From Durusdinium trenchii (Eukaryota > Sar > Dinophyceae > Suessiales > Symbiodiniaceae): DNA of 64,000 bases. Both the position numbers and the translations under genes were made by a program. Position 1 is the stretch's first letter; the number at the start of each line of letters is the position of its first letter. The notes below the pieces were generated by a model. That model made no database searches. It was not told where the DNA came from and saw nothing but the letters and a program-made list of their open reading frames with translations. This document shows positions 37,180-49,953 of the stretch, piece after piece. The DNA lies in contig CAXAMN010000001.1 of NCBI GenBank assembly GCA_963970005.1, forward strand, positions 2,794,887 to 2,858,886. The letters are read 5' to 3'.

Positions 37180-39160
37180 AGAAGAAAAGAAAGGTATCTT
37201 CGTCAGGAAGCCTTCTGTCCAAGATGAGGCATGGTTAGGGGACATTGGAGTGTCAGTGATTGAGATGCAAAGATTGAATGTTCGGAAGCCCATTTCTTTA
37301 CTTCCCCCATGAAATCCTTTTGATATCTTATGATGTGTTGAGCTTGGGCAGCAATTTTTTCATGCTGAGTGACCTGATGGGCCAAAGAGGCATCTGTTGA
37401 TGGAGAAGTTGCCCCACCAAGTTCCATTCTCCACATATAGCAATTTGTTCCCACGAAAGCTAAGTCTCATGTGACATTAACTATATACAAGTATGGTCAA
37501 AACCTGACAATATAACAAGAACTGCTCCCGCTCCTCGTTAGATACGGTACTGGAAACAACAGGTTCTATATGTCCCTCAAGCCTATATTACGACTCTTTG
37601 TCGCATCCCCTATCCCTGGCGGCTGGCGGTGGAGAAAATCTTCAACACACAAACACTGGATCCAGAGTACATCTCTGCGAGTTCCGATCGATTGGGGAAG
37701 AGTGTGATGGAACATCTCACCCTATAGTTACCACATCCTCAATTGGAAGTTGGGCTTAACCAGGCAACACCAAACATCTTCCTGAACACTGACCAACTAC
37801 TGACTCACAAGGTAATGTGAAGCGCACATGAATCCGTAGCTCTCTCAATGCAAAACAGAAAACACACCCTAACTGCATGTCACAAGCAGGTTTGCCTCAT
37901 GGTCCATCCATTGATCACTCCCCCAAAAACAAACAAAAACAATGCGACTTAGAGGAATCTTTTGTGGCCCTGGCTGTGGCTTCATCCTCCAGACTTCTTG
38001 GCGCACCATCCTCCTTCATGAACCAAACGGATCGTCCCCTCATCATCCCATCCCGACCCCAAAACCACCTGCTTGTACCCTATCAAGTACCCTAAGTACG
38101 TGTACGTATCTCGTCTCTGGAAGTCTGGAAGTCTCGAGATTGTCCTAATTAGATGGTGAACTTGGCCCAGCTGATGCTTCTGACAAAAGAATACGACGTG
38201 CCACCTGAGATGGGGAGAATCATCACCTTCTTACGAAGGTGGAATCTGTCCACGGTTTCCCTCCGAACATCTCCGAACGAAGGGCACCACCGTATCAGGT
38301 TACCGCATGTTGCTCTCTTTTTTCCCGAAGTGCGATGCGGACACAAGTGGAAAATCGACCAATTTTTGGTCGACTTGGTCAACAAGCCCCGAACCCAGGG
38401 GCGTGCGTGATCTTGGCTGTTTGGTTCCCTTCCAGGTCAACGCATAATATCATTGGGCGATTTGTTCAACTTGTACTATAGACCCATGAGATAAGAGATG
38501 TGAATCTCCGACATAATAAGTCTTAAGATGTTGTGGTCAAATGGAAAGCATATCGGTGCATCTATTGGCTTGGGGACCTCTTTCCAGGGGCTCGTTGCAC
38601 TTTTGCACCTTCATAATTCCAGGAACCAAAAATGTACCTACCCTAAAATCTGTTTGTTTTGCAGGGTTGAGCTGGGTTGAGCTGGTGAAAGATCTGCTCC
38701 AACTAGAGTTGTACCTAGATTCCACTTCAGACTAGGACCGTTGTTGGAATGTGCAAAGCAATAGCAACAGCAAGAACGAATCAGGCCTTCCTTCACCAGG
38801 CCGCCACTGGACATTAGGAAGCTATTTATGCCCAAAACATTCATGTATGGAATAGTTGCCTACATTACGATCATAAATGGGGTAAACTGTATGTAACTAT
38901 TCCATACATGGATTGCCTGGGCTAAATAACGCATTTTTGCCTCGATTCTTATTTGATCTTATTTATATACAGCAACACGTAAATGCAGATCGACACACTG
39001 CGTGCTGGCTCACTTGACCGCTTGATGTTGCACTATAGATTGATGGGAATCAAATACATTATGTCATTATGCTATTTGATGCTATTTGGAACCATTAAAT
39101 GAATCGGTAGGGGTCTCCGCGGATCTTCAGCGGAAGCTACTCCCAAAACGAAAAAATAAC
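37180..39160. other. no gene supported
   Basis: AT-rich DNA with short open frames only. A frame at 38153-38410 (plus) is open for 85 codons but shows no exon signature. Confidence 0.35.
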
Positions 39161-39169
39161 TCTCAAGGG

Positions 39170-39400
39170 ACCTCGCTCGCGGAACCGGCTCCGGCTCCGG
39201 AACCGGCCAGCGCCGAGCCATTGCGTGCGGAGCCTCTGCGCGCCTCGCGGGGTCTGCCGAGTCTCCCTGAGGCTTCACTCGTCGGAGATCTGGGCGACGA
39301 GTCTCCCTGTGGTGAGCTGACTCGACTGCTCGAGGATCCCGAGCCGTCGGAGCCCTTGGAGGTCTCCGAGCGCTGGTGGTTGAAGTGAAGCGAGACGACT
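39170..39400. other. GC-rich island, probable exon, strand ambiguous
   Basis: A sharp GC-rich block lies in AT-rich DNA. The plus frame gives an acidic Glu/Pro/Leu-rich peptide (PAPAPEPASAEPLRAEPL ... LTRLLEDPEPSEPLEVSERW, stop at about 39388). The minus frame gives a Ser/Gly/Arg-rich peptide. The neighbours are minus-strand, but the plus peptide looks more helical. I leave the strand open. Confidence 0.4.
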
Positions 39401-39611
39401 CGATGTCTAGGCGAGCTGGGTGGTGAACCAGTGAGCTCGGTCTGCGTAGAACAGGCAGTTCGAGCAGTCCTTGGCAGGTGTCCCAAACTGGAGAAAACGT
39501 TCAAGATTTTCAAAAGTAACAAAAGGGTATCCTGTTCCTCCCTGAAGATTCTCCTTCCAAGCATTTCCAAGCAGATTTCTTAATTAAGGGGTCCGCAAAA
39601 AGAAGCAAGCA

Positions 39612-40450
39612 TTACTCATACTCAGCAATCCCAAAGGTCGTGTTTCCTTTGTAGTCACTCAAAGCTCCAATGCTGGGTAGAAATGCATTCGAGCATTCTT
39701 TCTGCAAGGCCGCAATGGCATAGGACAAGGTCTTCATGGCATAGGTCTTTTCCATCAGATTCTTCTCTTGTTTTCTCACCTCTTTCCTGCGAAGCTCTGA
39801 TATTTGCTCCTCCGCGTGGTCCATGGTGGAATCCATGGTGCTCCTCAACTGGCCCTGCAGGTTCGAAGTCCGCGCTTGAAAGACTTCGCAGATTGCAGCT
39901 TTCAGCTTCCTGGAGGAAGGACCCAAACCATCACGCGAGTCGATGAGTGCTTAGGCTAGCGGCTAGCGAAAAATCACCCTCCAAGAAAGCAAATGGCAAG
40001 TCCAAAACCTGACAAAGGCATTTGGATGCATTTGGTTTATAGAGGTAGGGTTTGCTGCTGGCTTCCGCATTACACTCACTTGGACCTAGGGTCTAAGAAA
40101 CACTCTGAAGTTCACTTGCTCCCTAATCAACTTTCAACATCTTCAAACAAATCCACCCTTCCCAAATCTGCACCCCTCCCGTTTGCCCTGCAACTCCAAC
40201 TACCTTCTCAGGTGTGCTTGGGATGTCTTTGGGTCCAAATAGAAGTACTTGGAGCCCCCCTGCGCGAGCCCCTGGGACGTCAGGCTGTCCCGTCTCGTCT
40301 CCTCTCTGCGCTGCCCAACTCTCGAAAGCTCCGGTTCGTGCACTTCCGCACCGTGCATTGCATGGCGCGACTCACCTCGTCGAAGCGGTTGGAGCGCAAG
40401 CGCATGAGACCTCGGCGCGACCGCGGCACAGGAAGGACGAAGGACCAATT
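39612..40450 (-). CDS. gene F: 3' end of a coiled-coil protein
   Basis: Three exons fit well on the minus strand: about 40376-40450 (SRRGLMRLRSNRFDE, donor GTGAGT), 40204-40318 (TSQGLAQGGSKYFYLDPKT, donor GTAGTT) and 39612-39909 (acceptor CTCCAG, then KLKAAICEVFQARTSNLQGQ, EEQISELRRKEVRKQEKN, NTTFGIAEYE, stop). The last exon forms an amphipathic helix or coiled coil. Gene F lies 1.8 kb downstream of the channel gene on the same strand, so it could be the channel's C-terminal tail or a separate gene. I see no evidence that settles this. Confidence 0.5.
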
Positions 40451-40459
40451 CTGAGATCA

Positions 40460-42270
40460 CCAAAGCCTTTTTAGAGACTTCTTGGGAGCTATTTGTATTG
40501 CTTAGTATATGTGCGGCATCGAAATTGAGTAAACTCAAATACACCATCCATTATGTGGAGGCCCTATCTCGTTTAGACAACGTAAGTAGGAGGTCATGTC
40601 ACAGTATTTCGTTCAGACTACAATAGTAGCATCACACTACCTCGTTCAAACTACTTTAGTGTCATCAGGCAAAAGTATCTCGTTTATTGGGGCCCTTTAT
40701 CGTTCACAAGCGAATACTAATGATAGACAAACAAATCCAGCATGCCTTAGACTACATTAGTAAAGCCTAAACAAAAGTGGTTGCTAATGTATGATTCCAG
40801 AGAATGGATGGAGGAAAAGAGCAATTCTATTGAGGCTCCAAAGGAGCTGTCAGAAGTTCTTTTGGAAGGACTGGGGACTTATAAACACCCGGTGGTGATT
40901 GGAACACCAGGGCTGCTAGGGTTTGTCCTTTTTTAGAGGTTTTTGTTGAAGCACTGGTCAGCGTTAAAGAAAGATCAGGAGACCCCAGTTTACCTGAATA
41001 TCGCCCAAAAATTAGAGGAGAACAACTCTTAGGAACTGCCTGGCTGACCCCAAACAAACACAAGCATTCAGTGATTCTCTTCTTTCTCAAGGGATATCGC
41101 TCTCAGAATATACTCTTTCCATTGAACACATCATTAATGAGAAGGTCCAGGTGTGGTATTCCCAGTCAATCTCTCATTATTAATATAGTTTCACCTTTGT
41201 TGGGGACGACGTACACTTCTACAATTCTGCGGCATCCTAGGAACTCTAAACATTCCGCTTTGACGGACCTGAAGAAAATTTGTACTATTATAGATTCCAT
41301 AGAATCCCTCCAATCACTGAGACGAACGAACGAAAATCATGATGGATTCACTACGGATTCCAGGAATCTTTAGGCACTCCAAGTTATCCAAATAGATCCA
41401 AAGAATCAGTTGACACGATAACATGTAAATGCATCTAACTGCACGTTGGAAGTCCTCCACTCTTCTGCTTTGGGACCTTGGGGTCAACAAAGGGAATTGT
41501 CCAGCAACAAATAGATCACTCCAAGCAAATCCGGGACACCTTCTTGAAGCTCGCTACAAGTCACTTTGCCTTGGCTCACAAACCCTGCAAGTGAGGGAAA
41601 ATGTGGCAACTTGTGGCTTGTTGTTTGATAACGTGCTATTTGTTGAACATGTCTAGTAGGAGGTGAACTAATTTGGGATCTACCAGGCAACCACCCTCTT
41701 CCACTAGATGGATATTGTGTCGTATGTAAAGCTTTGGTGGACCTACGAGTTACAAGCACTACCCAAACAACATACCGGTGGATAATGTAGATTTCATTAT
41801 TTAACTCAAAGGTGACCCTGCATTTGAGGACCCCACCGGCAAAGGGGCAGGTCTGGAGTCAGGAGCCTTGGCCAATTAATCCACTTCCATTGGCCATCCG
41901 TTGTGGAGCAAAGTGGACATCGAACAATAAATCAAACAAATATTGCTTTTTGTTGAATTTGAACTAGTATCACGAGCCATACAGGGATCCACGGTCCACT
42001 GCCACCGTCTGCGGTTTGGTGCTTGCAGATGTGTAGGGGTGGGTTTGGATGGCCTTCTCTAAAGATATATATAACTGACTTCCAAGCGGCCATTGGCATC
42101 TTCATCAATCAAGCACTGCAGCAGGTCATTCTGCGATGGCAGGGTCACCTTCGCCCAAACAATCGCACCATGTTGGTTCACGAATCCAATGACTGGTCTC
42201 ATCTCCATTTTCCATTCAGCCAGGGTAGCTTACTTTGCTTAAGTTGTGTATATATATATATATGATATCT
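40460..42270. other. no gene supported
   Basis: The sequence is AT-rich and without a GC3-biased frame. It may be an intron if gene F and the channel gene are one transcription unit. Confidence 0.3.
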
Positions 42271-42282
42271 TCCAGCCATCAC

Positions 42283-45200
42283 CTGCCTTTAAGTCATCCA
42301 GAACCTCATTGGCCAGAACCGACTTGAAGAGCCTGGTGTGCGCCAGCACGATCTGTGCATGGCGCACGATGCGCTTGAAAACGGTCTACTGATGGACCGA
42401 CCGGACCTGGCCGTTACCGAAGTGACGCGGGTGGGGAATCCTAGCGGGGTGAAGGCGATCCTCCAATCGAAATGGAGACCGACCGTGGTTTCGACGGTTG
42501 TTTTTTGGGCATCCAAACAGAAGGTCTGGTCTGCACTTTTTGGTACGCGTATTTGGTCCAGTGGAGTCAAGTTCTGCTGGGAATGGATTAAAATATCAAT
42601 TAAAAACTTTGAGGACGCCACCGATGTGCACCTGACCTCGGACAGCCCGGGGCTGTCCAGCTTCATGATTAATTTGTCTGAAGTACGAAGCAGGGATGCT
42701 GGGATGTGCCGGGTCTATCGACAGAAACGACTGACATGTTTCATGTTTTACAATGCAACGCTTTCCAAAGTCCCCCAAATCGGCTGCATGACCATGTCCA
42801 TAGTCGCTTAAAGGCCACAAACATGGTTGAGTTTGATCTTCCAAGGCAATATGTTAAGCCTGATGAGCTTATGGTTATGATTCTTGATTCTGACTCATTG
42901 AGATTCCTTCTAATGGTCAACCATGAAGTTATCTTGAATACGGAAATCAACTTTGACCATTAACCGAGTGACTGGATCCAAATGTTCGGCTTGAACAAAA
43001 GGATTGAGCCATCGTCTCGAACAAAACTCTCTGACCATCTCTGACCTCTGATCGATCAAAATTTGTCTGGCCTGATATACTCATGCTGCGACAAGTACTT
43101 GGACTTCTTCTTGGGAGTCGCTTCGTACAACTCCGCCACCTGCTTCTGTACCACTCCGGGCGTCGCGTCGCAGGCCGATCGCGTCAGCGGACACGCGAGG
43201 CCGGTGGTTCGGGACCACCCCGGTGCCATTTCGAGTCGGTGACCGTACTGAGCCCGTCCCACCAAAAGGTATTGAGCCGAGTGACGGAGTCCATGACCTA
43301 CAATAGAGGGTGTCACCTCCAGAACATATCCTATTCCATATCCATACCGTACCTGAAGTACGTAGAGATGGGATGGCACGAGTTAATACAGCCGCGTCCA
43401 CCAAGTCACGACCGACGCCGGTCAACGACCTGCCCACATCACTCTTTCATTCATGTCCTTGGTGTGTACCTTTTGCGATAGCTGCGATAGCTGCTTTCAA
43501 TATACTTTTTGGTTCATCTGTCAGAAGGCCTGTTGTTTCAGCATCTCGAACTCGAACTCCTTCTCTTCGAACGAGGCGGGTGGCAGCTGTCGGGCCAGCT
43601 CCATGACCCGCTCGCACACCACACCTGGGCGCCCGCGGCCGAATACCTCCTCAGGGTGGGACTGGAGTAGGTTTGGATGGTGTAAGTACCTTCTGAGAAG
43701 GGGCGCCTTCAAAGAGCCCCTTTCTCAGAAGGCAGGCTTCGTCTTCAGACCCAATGTTAAAGACTCTAGTCATTGACCACTGCATGAAGCTGTTTTCTTT
43801 GCCTCCCAAACAAATCCACCGCTTCAGGGCCATGGCAGCCATGGAAAGCGCCCTTCCCGGAAGAGCCAGGCCTGTGACCAGGTTCAGGAGGGCAAAGTTG
43901 CTCAAGCCTCCCAATTCAAGGGATTTCAGGATTCATCTGTTTGATTCTTGTCGGCATCCTAAGTATATCCAGAAAGTCAGTCGAATTCCACGTGTCAAGG
44001 AATCATGGGATGATCAAGCAACACGATGATTGAACATTGAATAAGTTATTAGCTGCCATAGGAGAGAGAAATGATGTCAGCAAGGATCACAAGCCTTTTT
44101 GGGGGTTGATAGGTATTTGTTTGATGGACCCTGCAGGATTTCTTCCTTAAGTGCATCTCAAAACGGTGAAGCATTTGCACATATCTCAAATCCCGACTCC
44201 GGCAATCTTCCGAAGCTGCTGTTTTTGTTTTCAGAATTTATGTGAGATTGTATTCCCGTTCCTCAAAGTGACCTCTTCAAAGCCCCAAGTCGACCTTTTG
44301 GAAGGTCAGGTGATGTTAAACTGCAGTAAACCTCAAAAGGCTTTGAAGAACCAAATTATATAGATTCAACACCGTGCTCTGAAAGACATATCGAATGTGC
44401 TGAAAATCAAGCTGAGAAGCAAATGAAGACCACCAAATAAGCCGCCCAAAACTTTGAATCATTCAGCATCGCTGCAGAGATCGTGGGCCAACCCTCCACT
44501 AAGACCAGCTGGATGTGTGTCAAGAAGCCTAAAGACGGAGTCACTATGCGGTGAGAGCGAAGCAAGGATGGTTTCAGGCACAGTCAATGTTAGAATATTT
44601 ATAAATGTGACGAGTTTGCTCACTGGATCAAAATTGAGTGTAGATTGGTCAAGGGTTGTTGAACAATGACCCCTTTGTTTACTGCCACCAGGCAGTGATT
44701 TGCGGGTCTTGACTCCCCCAAGGGTCTTTCAAAGCTGCACAGGCTCCGGTCTCTCGCAGGGTGAGAGTTGATCGCTAGATTCGTGGTGTATTGGTTGGGT
44801 AAAGGCTTAAGCCACATTCCTACCCTACAGCTTCACATGAGAAGAATACCTAAGAAGCTGTTGGTTTGCTTTTGAACGCAGGGATTCCTGCACAAAAAAG
44901 AAGGGCAACACATAAATAAATATGATATTGCTGGCTCAATGCGAATGTCTCGGGCCTGTAAATCAAAAAGGACGGGCATAAACAAAAAGGAAACAGGAGC
45001 ATGAACAGGAAACCCATACAAAAGAAGGCAAAATAGGAGTATTATATATCATGAACATGAGTCTATTAGTGCACAAAAAGGGCAAGAAACACAAGAACGA
45101 GACATGTCGCAGGCAAAGGAATGAGCGAGAAGTAGAGGAGAATTGAAGAAGCTAAACAGTGTGTTCTTGTTGCTTTGCATGCAAAACGCTGGACGGGGCC

Positions 45201-47944
45201 AGGGGCGGGCGCCTCCCCCAACAGCAAATCAGGAAAGAAGGTACAATCGATCGGTTTTGCACAACTTCTGCGAGTGTGAGCGGATGGAGCATAGTATAAA
45301 AGGATCTGTATATATATATATTAAAAGAAATTTAAACATATCTATACTGTTACATCAGCCGTGCTGGACACTGCAAATTAATCATCATTTGGAGATGGTT
45401 GCCCATGGAAGTCAAGAAAAAATGTCAGAATCTATAATGAATACCTCCTCGCATTTCAATGTACCCTAAGACTAGAATCAAGGACCCTCAAAGGTGAAGG
45501 TTTTGAGGGTCCAAACCCCTGCTATGCAGGGTCAAGACTCTCCGTAGGAAGGTCCAAGGATGCTTGGGACAATTATCTAGGGTAATTAATGGTTGTAAAT
45601 GGTAAACATTTCAATGGCTTGATCACACCTCGCTCCGCGGAACCATCACACCTTGAAGGCCGTAGCAACCCGGTTGACGGATCCTGTGGTATCACTGGGA
45701 ACGATCCATGCGACAAGCCTGAATTCGAACAAAAGCACCTGCAACGGGATGCTTGCCCAACAACCAGATCACCAACTCTGTGAGGATTTCATACAATTAA
45801 GCAATTAGCTGTCGGGAACCACTCGCAAAAAAAACAACTGGATATTATACTGCATATTAAAGCACGTTCACCTCCTTCACATAAGAATCCCCCCGTCTCT
45901 GACAAAAAAACAGTGGCCCAACCGAAGAAATACCATGGGCCCGTCCGCAATCTCCTTTCCCAAAACCATCCCATGTATAAGGTATGGAATAGTACTTTGC
46001 ATTGGGGATCATCAGGTCAAACAAAATGGGAGAGTCTGGGGCTCTTCCAGTTGAGTACCAAATAACACCGCCGCACCGCATCCGTCCCCGTCTTCCGCGT
46101 GGACTCCGGTGGTGTGTGTGTTTTAGCCCGAGATGCTCAAAGGGACCGAGCTGAAGAAGTTCCCGAGCTGGGGATCCTCGCGGGGTACCGACACGTGTGG
46201 ATTCAGATGCGAAAAGAGCCATCTACTCGAGTGGATTCAGAGGTTCGATGGCACAAGTTACCCCCAGTTTGGTGGTTTACAGCATATGCACCCCCCCCAT
46301 CCAAAAGACATCTATTTGGGGGTTGTGCCATCTACTCTGAAACCATAGTGAGCATCTGGTGCAAAAGCATCAGGTATGCAGCCAAACGCTGCAATGGTCC
46401 ACTGATTCACATGGACGCTTTGCAGTTCGGAATGCGGCCTTCAGGCTTCGTCCTTCCGGGCGGGTCCTTGCGGCCCAGGACCTCGCTACAGATCAAGGCT
46501 CCGATATAGGAGATAATGCCCAGTAGGATCATCGCATCCATGATGGTGATAATCGTGCTGACGAGACCTGACTGGTGAGGGACTTGGCATGACGAACAGA
46601 AGAAGAGGGAAGAACAAGAAACACCAACACAGACTAACACATACAGGTCTGATGACTTCGGGTGCAATACATATAGTTCAGAAGTCTAGCTGCTTGGGCA
46701 AAGAGCTTTTTATCTATATATGTAAACTAATAAACTATATGGGAAAATACATATATAGTTGATTAAATATTCAATATTATCTCAATATTTTTTTATGTTG
46801 AATTAACAATAAACTTGCAATATCAAATCACATGGCAATGGGATGTCTTCACTTATACAATCACCCAGTGGATGAAGTACACAAAAAGATACTTGTACGG
46901 ATGACTCAGACTCACTGTCCAATCAATCACCAATAACGTGTAACCGTTACACACTGCAACTGAAATCCCGGTCTCTGTATTCCTTACCCAAACGTATATA
47001 CATAGATTGGAGTCGTTGCATGTCAGTGATCCTTTCACGTTGGAATGTCGGGGCCTTTCACCAGCAAGGCCAAGGCCGGGAGGATCTGCAAGAGATGCAC
47101 CATTCGCAGGATGCGCAGCAGTCGCACCGCCCGGACCACTCCTGGTACGGGAGCACAAGCATGCAGGCAGGCGCCGAGCCGGTCACGGCGCCGAGGACAG
47201 TCTGCGTTGTTTTGGAAGAATCCCAAGGGCAGCAGCTGAATTGGACAATATCCCTGCACCATCTGAGTTAACATCGTTTTGCCAGGTTCCAAGTGGTGTA
47301 GGATTTTTTTCCATCTACCAATGCTTTGGCGAGCATCCGCATCCTCTAAGAGTCCAATCAAATAATTACTCTAGCTGCATCTGTGCTGCTGTGAGGGTCA
47401 AACAGCATTGGTTCACTTCAATCTGTGCTGCTGTGAGGGCCAAACGTATGCAAATAGAATCCAGCTGGGGTTTTAAGATGTTTCATTCAACAGGGCCAAA
47501 CTGCCCAACAACGTTCTTCTTGATGGTTGAAAATAACGTCACAACAATGTGGACCATGTGGGTTTTGCGACCTTCTGCCTTGTTTTTTTGGCACGTCTCG
47601 TCCACAGGCTCATCGTGCAAAGTACAGTAATCATACTGATGGAAGAAATCCTAGACGACCTTAGATGGTGAAAGCATGTGGTTCCCTATGTGTATGTTTT
47701 TTCGAGCATATATGTAGTTCAGTCAGAATCTTCAACATCTGTCAAAACGAGGGTCACGTCCCAGCATCGTTCACATCCGGTTCGCCGAGGGTCCCAGCAT
47801 CGTTCCACTGATCTGAATGCTCGAAAACTGGACCAGTCCCACGTAGCCGGAGCCGCCCAGAAGCAGAATCAAGTCTAAGACGCCCAAAGGAGAACAAATG
47901 TGTTTCCACCTGCCGGCGAACATCTGACGCTGGTGTAGAAAGAC
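42283..47944 (-). CDS. gene E: voltage-gated cation channel
   Basis: Exons fit a six-helix voltage-gated channel domain embedded in the plasma or another membrane. In minus order: 47801-47944, S2-S3-like (QMFAGRWKHICSPLG, then LDLILLLGG); 47055-47141, S4, with Arg at every third position in RAVRLLRILRMVHLLQI; about 46490-46571, S5 (TIITIMDAMILLGIISYIGA); 46128-46225, pre-pore (REDPQLGNFFSSVPLSI); 43803-43907, S6-like (LSNFALLNLVTGLAL); 43530-43649, cytoplasmic (ERVMELARQLPPASFEEKE); 43072 to about 43160 (QKQVAELYEATPKKKSKY); and 42283-42385 (VFKRIVRHAQIVLAHTRLFK). The selectivity-filter exon was not found, so ion preference cannot be called. Several donors are AG|GC. More domains may precede 48 kb. 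Confidence 0.7.
43685..43735. repeat. hairpin sharing the AAGTACCTTCTGAGAAGG core
   Basis: CCTTCTGAGAAGGGGC (43689-43704) pairs with GCCCCTTTCTCAGAAGG (43716-43732) apart from a 1-nt bulge. AAGTACCTTCTGAGAAGG matches an arm of the foldback element at 26.2 kb. It lies in an intron of the channel gene. Confidence 0.7.
44050..45850. other. no exon found; likely channel-gene intron
   Basis: The S6-like and pre-pore exons flank this stretch, so the missing filter exon should lie here or just upstream, but I could not find it. Two adjacent hairpins occur at 45482-45512 (GGACCCTCAA...TTGAGGGTCC) and 45515-45532 (ACCCCTG...CAGGGT). Confidence 0.35.
47375..47450. repeat. short direct repeat, TCTGTGCTGCTGTGAGGG
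   Basis: Two copies of ATCTGTGCTGCTGTGAGGG(T/C)CAAAC lie about 42 bp apart, in the intron between the S3 and S4 exons. Confidence 0.7.
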
Positions 47945-48782
47945 CTTAAATAGATGGTTGAACTTGGTACGGAGCAATAGGAAAGATCTTGATAGGAAGG
48001 ATAATACGAATAATACTTGTATAATAAGTTCAAAAGAACTTTCACATCACAAAGGACAAAGTAGATTAAAAAAACAAACAAACTGTACTTTCTGGGGTCT
48101 TCTATCTCTTTGGGATGATTCCCTCATGTCCGAATCTCTTTGGCTGCGAGTCAACACCGCCTTGGTTGACCCACCGAAACTTCCCCCCATGATTCGGACA
48201 TCAACTCGCTCTCGGCTTTGCCTCAAGGCTCTGCTCCTCAAGATGTACTCCACTAAAAAAAATCACCTCAAGGCAAACACCAGTTCTCGTCAGACGCCAA
48301 TGTTTCTCATACGCTTCTAACTTCTACGTCATTACATTCTTGCAATGAACATATCTTGTTTAATTTATCATAGTCTACCAAGGGATCTATATGATAATAT
48401 ATCTTATGATAGTTTGATGTACTATCTTTCAAATGAATTTAGAGTGCAGGGCGCTGTGAGTGTACACCTTTATCTTGTTTCTCATATGCTGTTACCTTGT
48501 GTCATGTGATAGAAATGTCAATGAAGCAGCTCACCTGGTGAATAATTGTGCTGTGCAGTTTTGCAGTTTAATGTTTAGTATATGTTTGTTGTGTTAATCG
48601 TTGTATTTATATAATATATATATATCATGTACGCATGTTTTAACAATATATTCTTGCTCTGGTACAGTAAAGCAAGTGAGAGAGGTATATATAAATGCAA
48701 ATAGTATGTATACTGTAGTATATATATAATAACCAAAATTTCAAACAAAAAGTTGATAATACTACAACATTGTTCTAATGTA

Positions 48783-49050
48783 AAGACTATTGGGTTAATA
48801 GTTTTGGATTTTGGGATTGTGTTGTTTGACACAGTCTGCCATCAAACAACAAATCCAAAACATCCAACCCAATGGATGTTGGTGCAGAAAAGACTATTGG
48901 GTTAATAGTTTAGGATTTGTTGGATTGTGGTTTTTTGACAGCAGTGCAGTGCAGAGATTCTGATTCAGATATGATGATCGCGTGGTTCATGACTGCAGTG
49001 CAGTGCAAAGATTCATTCAAACATTCTGATGATTGTGGTTGAGTGCAGTG
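48783..49050. repeat. direct and inverted repeat cluster
   Basis: GACTATTGGGTTAATAGTTT occurs at about 48785 and 48892. The arm TTTTGGATTT...TTGTTTGA is followed by TCAAACAACAAATCCAAAA (about 48841-48859), giving a foldback. TGCAGTGCAGTGCA(A/G)AGATTC then repeats near 48944, 48995 and, in shorter form, 49044. Confidence 0.6.
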
Positions 49051-49497
49051 CAGAGAATAAGACAACATGATAAAACAGTGTACTACCGTGGTCCCCTGTT
49101 CTGAAGAAATTCGAGTGTCGAAGGGAGATCGATAAGATGGAAAAGCCGAGAATTTTTCTGGACCTGTTTGGAACAATTGATAAACATGGTCTAAGTTTCT
49201 GGACAAAGCGGAGGTTCGCGAGGAAGAAATGAAATGATATATAAGTCCTTCTTAGAAAGAACGGAGGAATCGGTCTATATAAGTTCAATTAAATTCAAAC
49301 AACAACATGGAACATGAGGTCTCTGCCGATACCAAACTTTGTGAACTTCCCAACCGATGGTACTCCAACATGCGGTTAGTGTTTTCTATGCCCCTCATGT
49401 TGCCGGCCTGTATGGCGGGGACTGCAGGACAAATGTTTCTCCCTGATTCGGTGGAGTTGGAAGGTATCTTCGCTCTCAAAAGCTCAGCCCGAACAAT

Positions 49498-49953
49498 ATG
49501 AGTGTGCTTGCCAGGGATAGGGCAAGCACACAGTTCATGAACCCAGGGATCTCTGGACTTGTTGTTCTTGCTGCAAAGTATATTGCCCATCACACAAAAC
49601 AAGTGATGTTGGTTGCCCGTTACAAACCAAAAGCAGTCGCTGTGATCGCCCATGAATCTGGAACAACATCTGACGCCTCATCTACCCTCCAACACCTGAT
49701 AAACTTTCGTCCCTTCCAACGGAGCCAATCAACCCAAAGGGGACTGTTGCGATCCGTGGCCACCTGGGAGACCATCCCCCGGTCCATGCGGGCCATCGAG
49801 CTCCGTCTCTTGGTCCGGTGCGCCCAAAACAGGCGGGACTGGTGGGGAGCTTGGATCAGCCAAGAGATCCAGTGGTGGCGCCTCTCAGTTGGGAAACCAT
49901 CCACGAGTTGGTGTTCTTTCAATCTAGTGTCTGACATCTCCGGCACTCATTGA
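49498..49953 (+). CDS. candidate plus-strand ORF with GC3-rich 3' half (151 aa)
   Basis: The frame runs intact from ATG to stop. Residues 80-135 (RSVATWETIPRSMRAIELRL, then CAQNRRDWWGAWISQEI) use almost only C or G third bases, as genuine exons in this window do. The first half (LVVLAAKYIAHHTKQVMLVA) lacks that bias. This is the only credible plus-strand coding signal outside the retroelement. An overlapping minus frame (49620-49946) is also open, so strand is not certain. Function unknown. Confidence 0.4.
   Translation: MSVLARDRASTQFMNPGISGLVVLAAKYIAHHTKQVMLVARYKPKAVAVIAHESGTTSDASSTLQHLINFRPFQRSQSTQRGLLRSVATWETIPRSMRAIELRLLVRCAQNRRDWWGAWISQEIQWWRLSVGKPSTSWCSFNLVSDISGTH

Noticed and set aside
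43083..43481. Plus-strand ORF opposite the channel tail exons
   Set aside because: The minus frame ending in KKKSKYLSQHEY has a fitting donor and helical composition. The plus frame does not.
47007..47630. 207-codon plus-strand ORF
   Set aside because: It overlaps the S4 exon of the minus-strand channel gene and contains a repeat-derived duplicated peptide. No support for coding.
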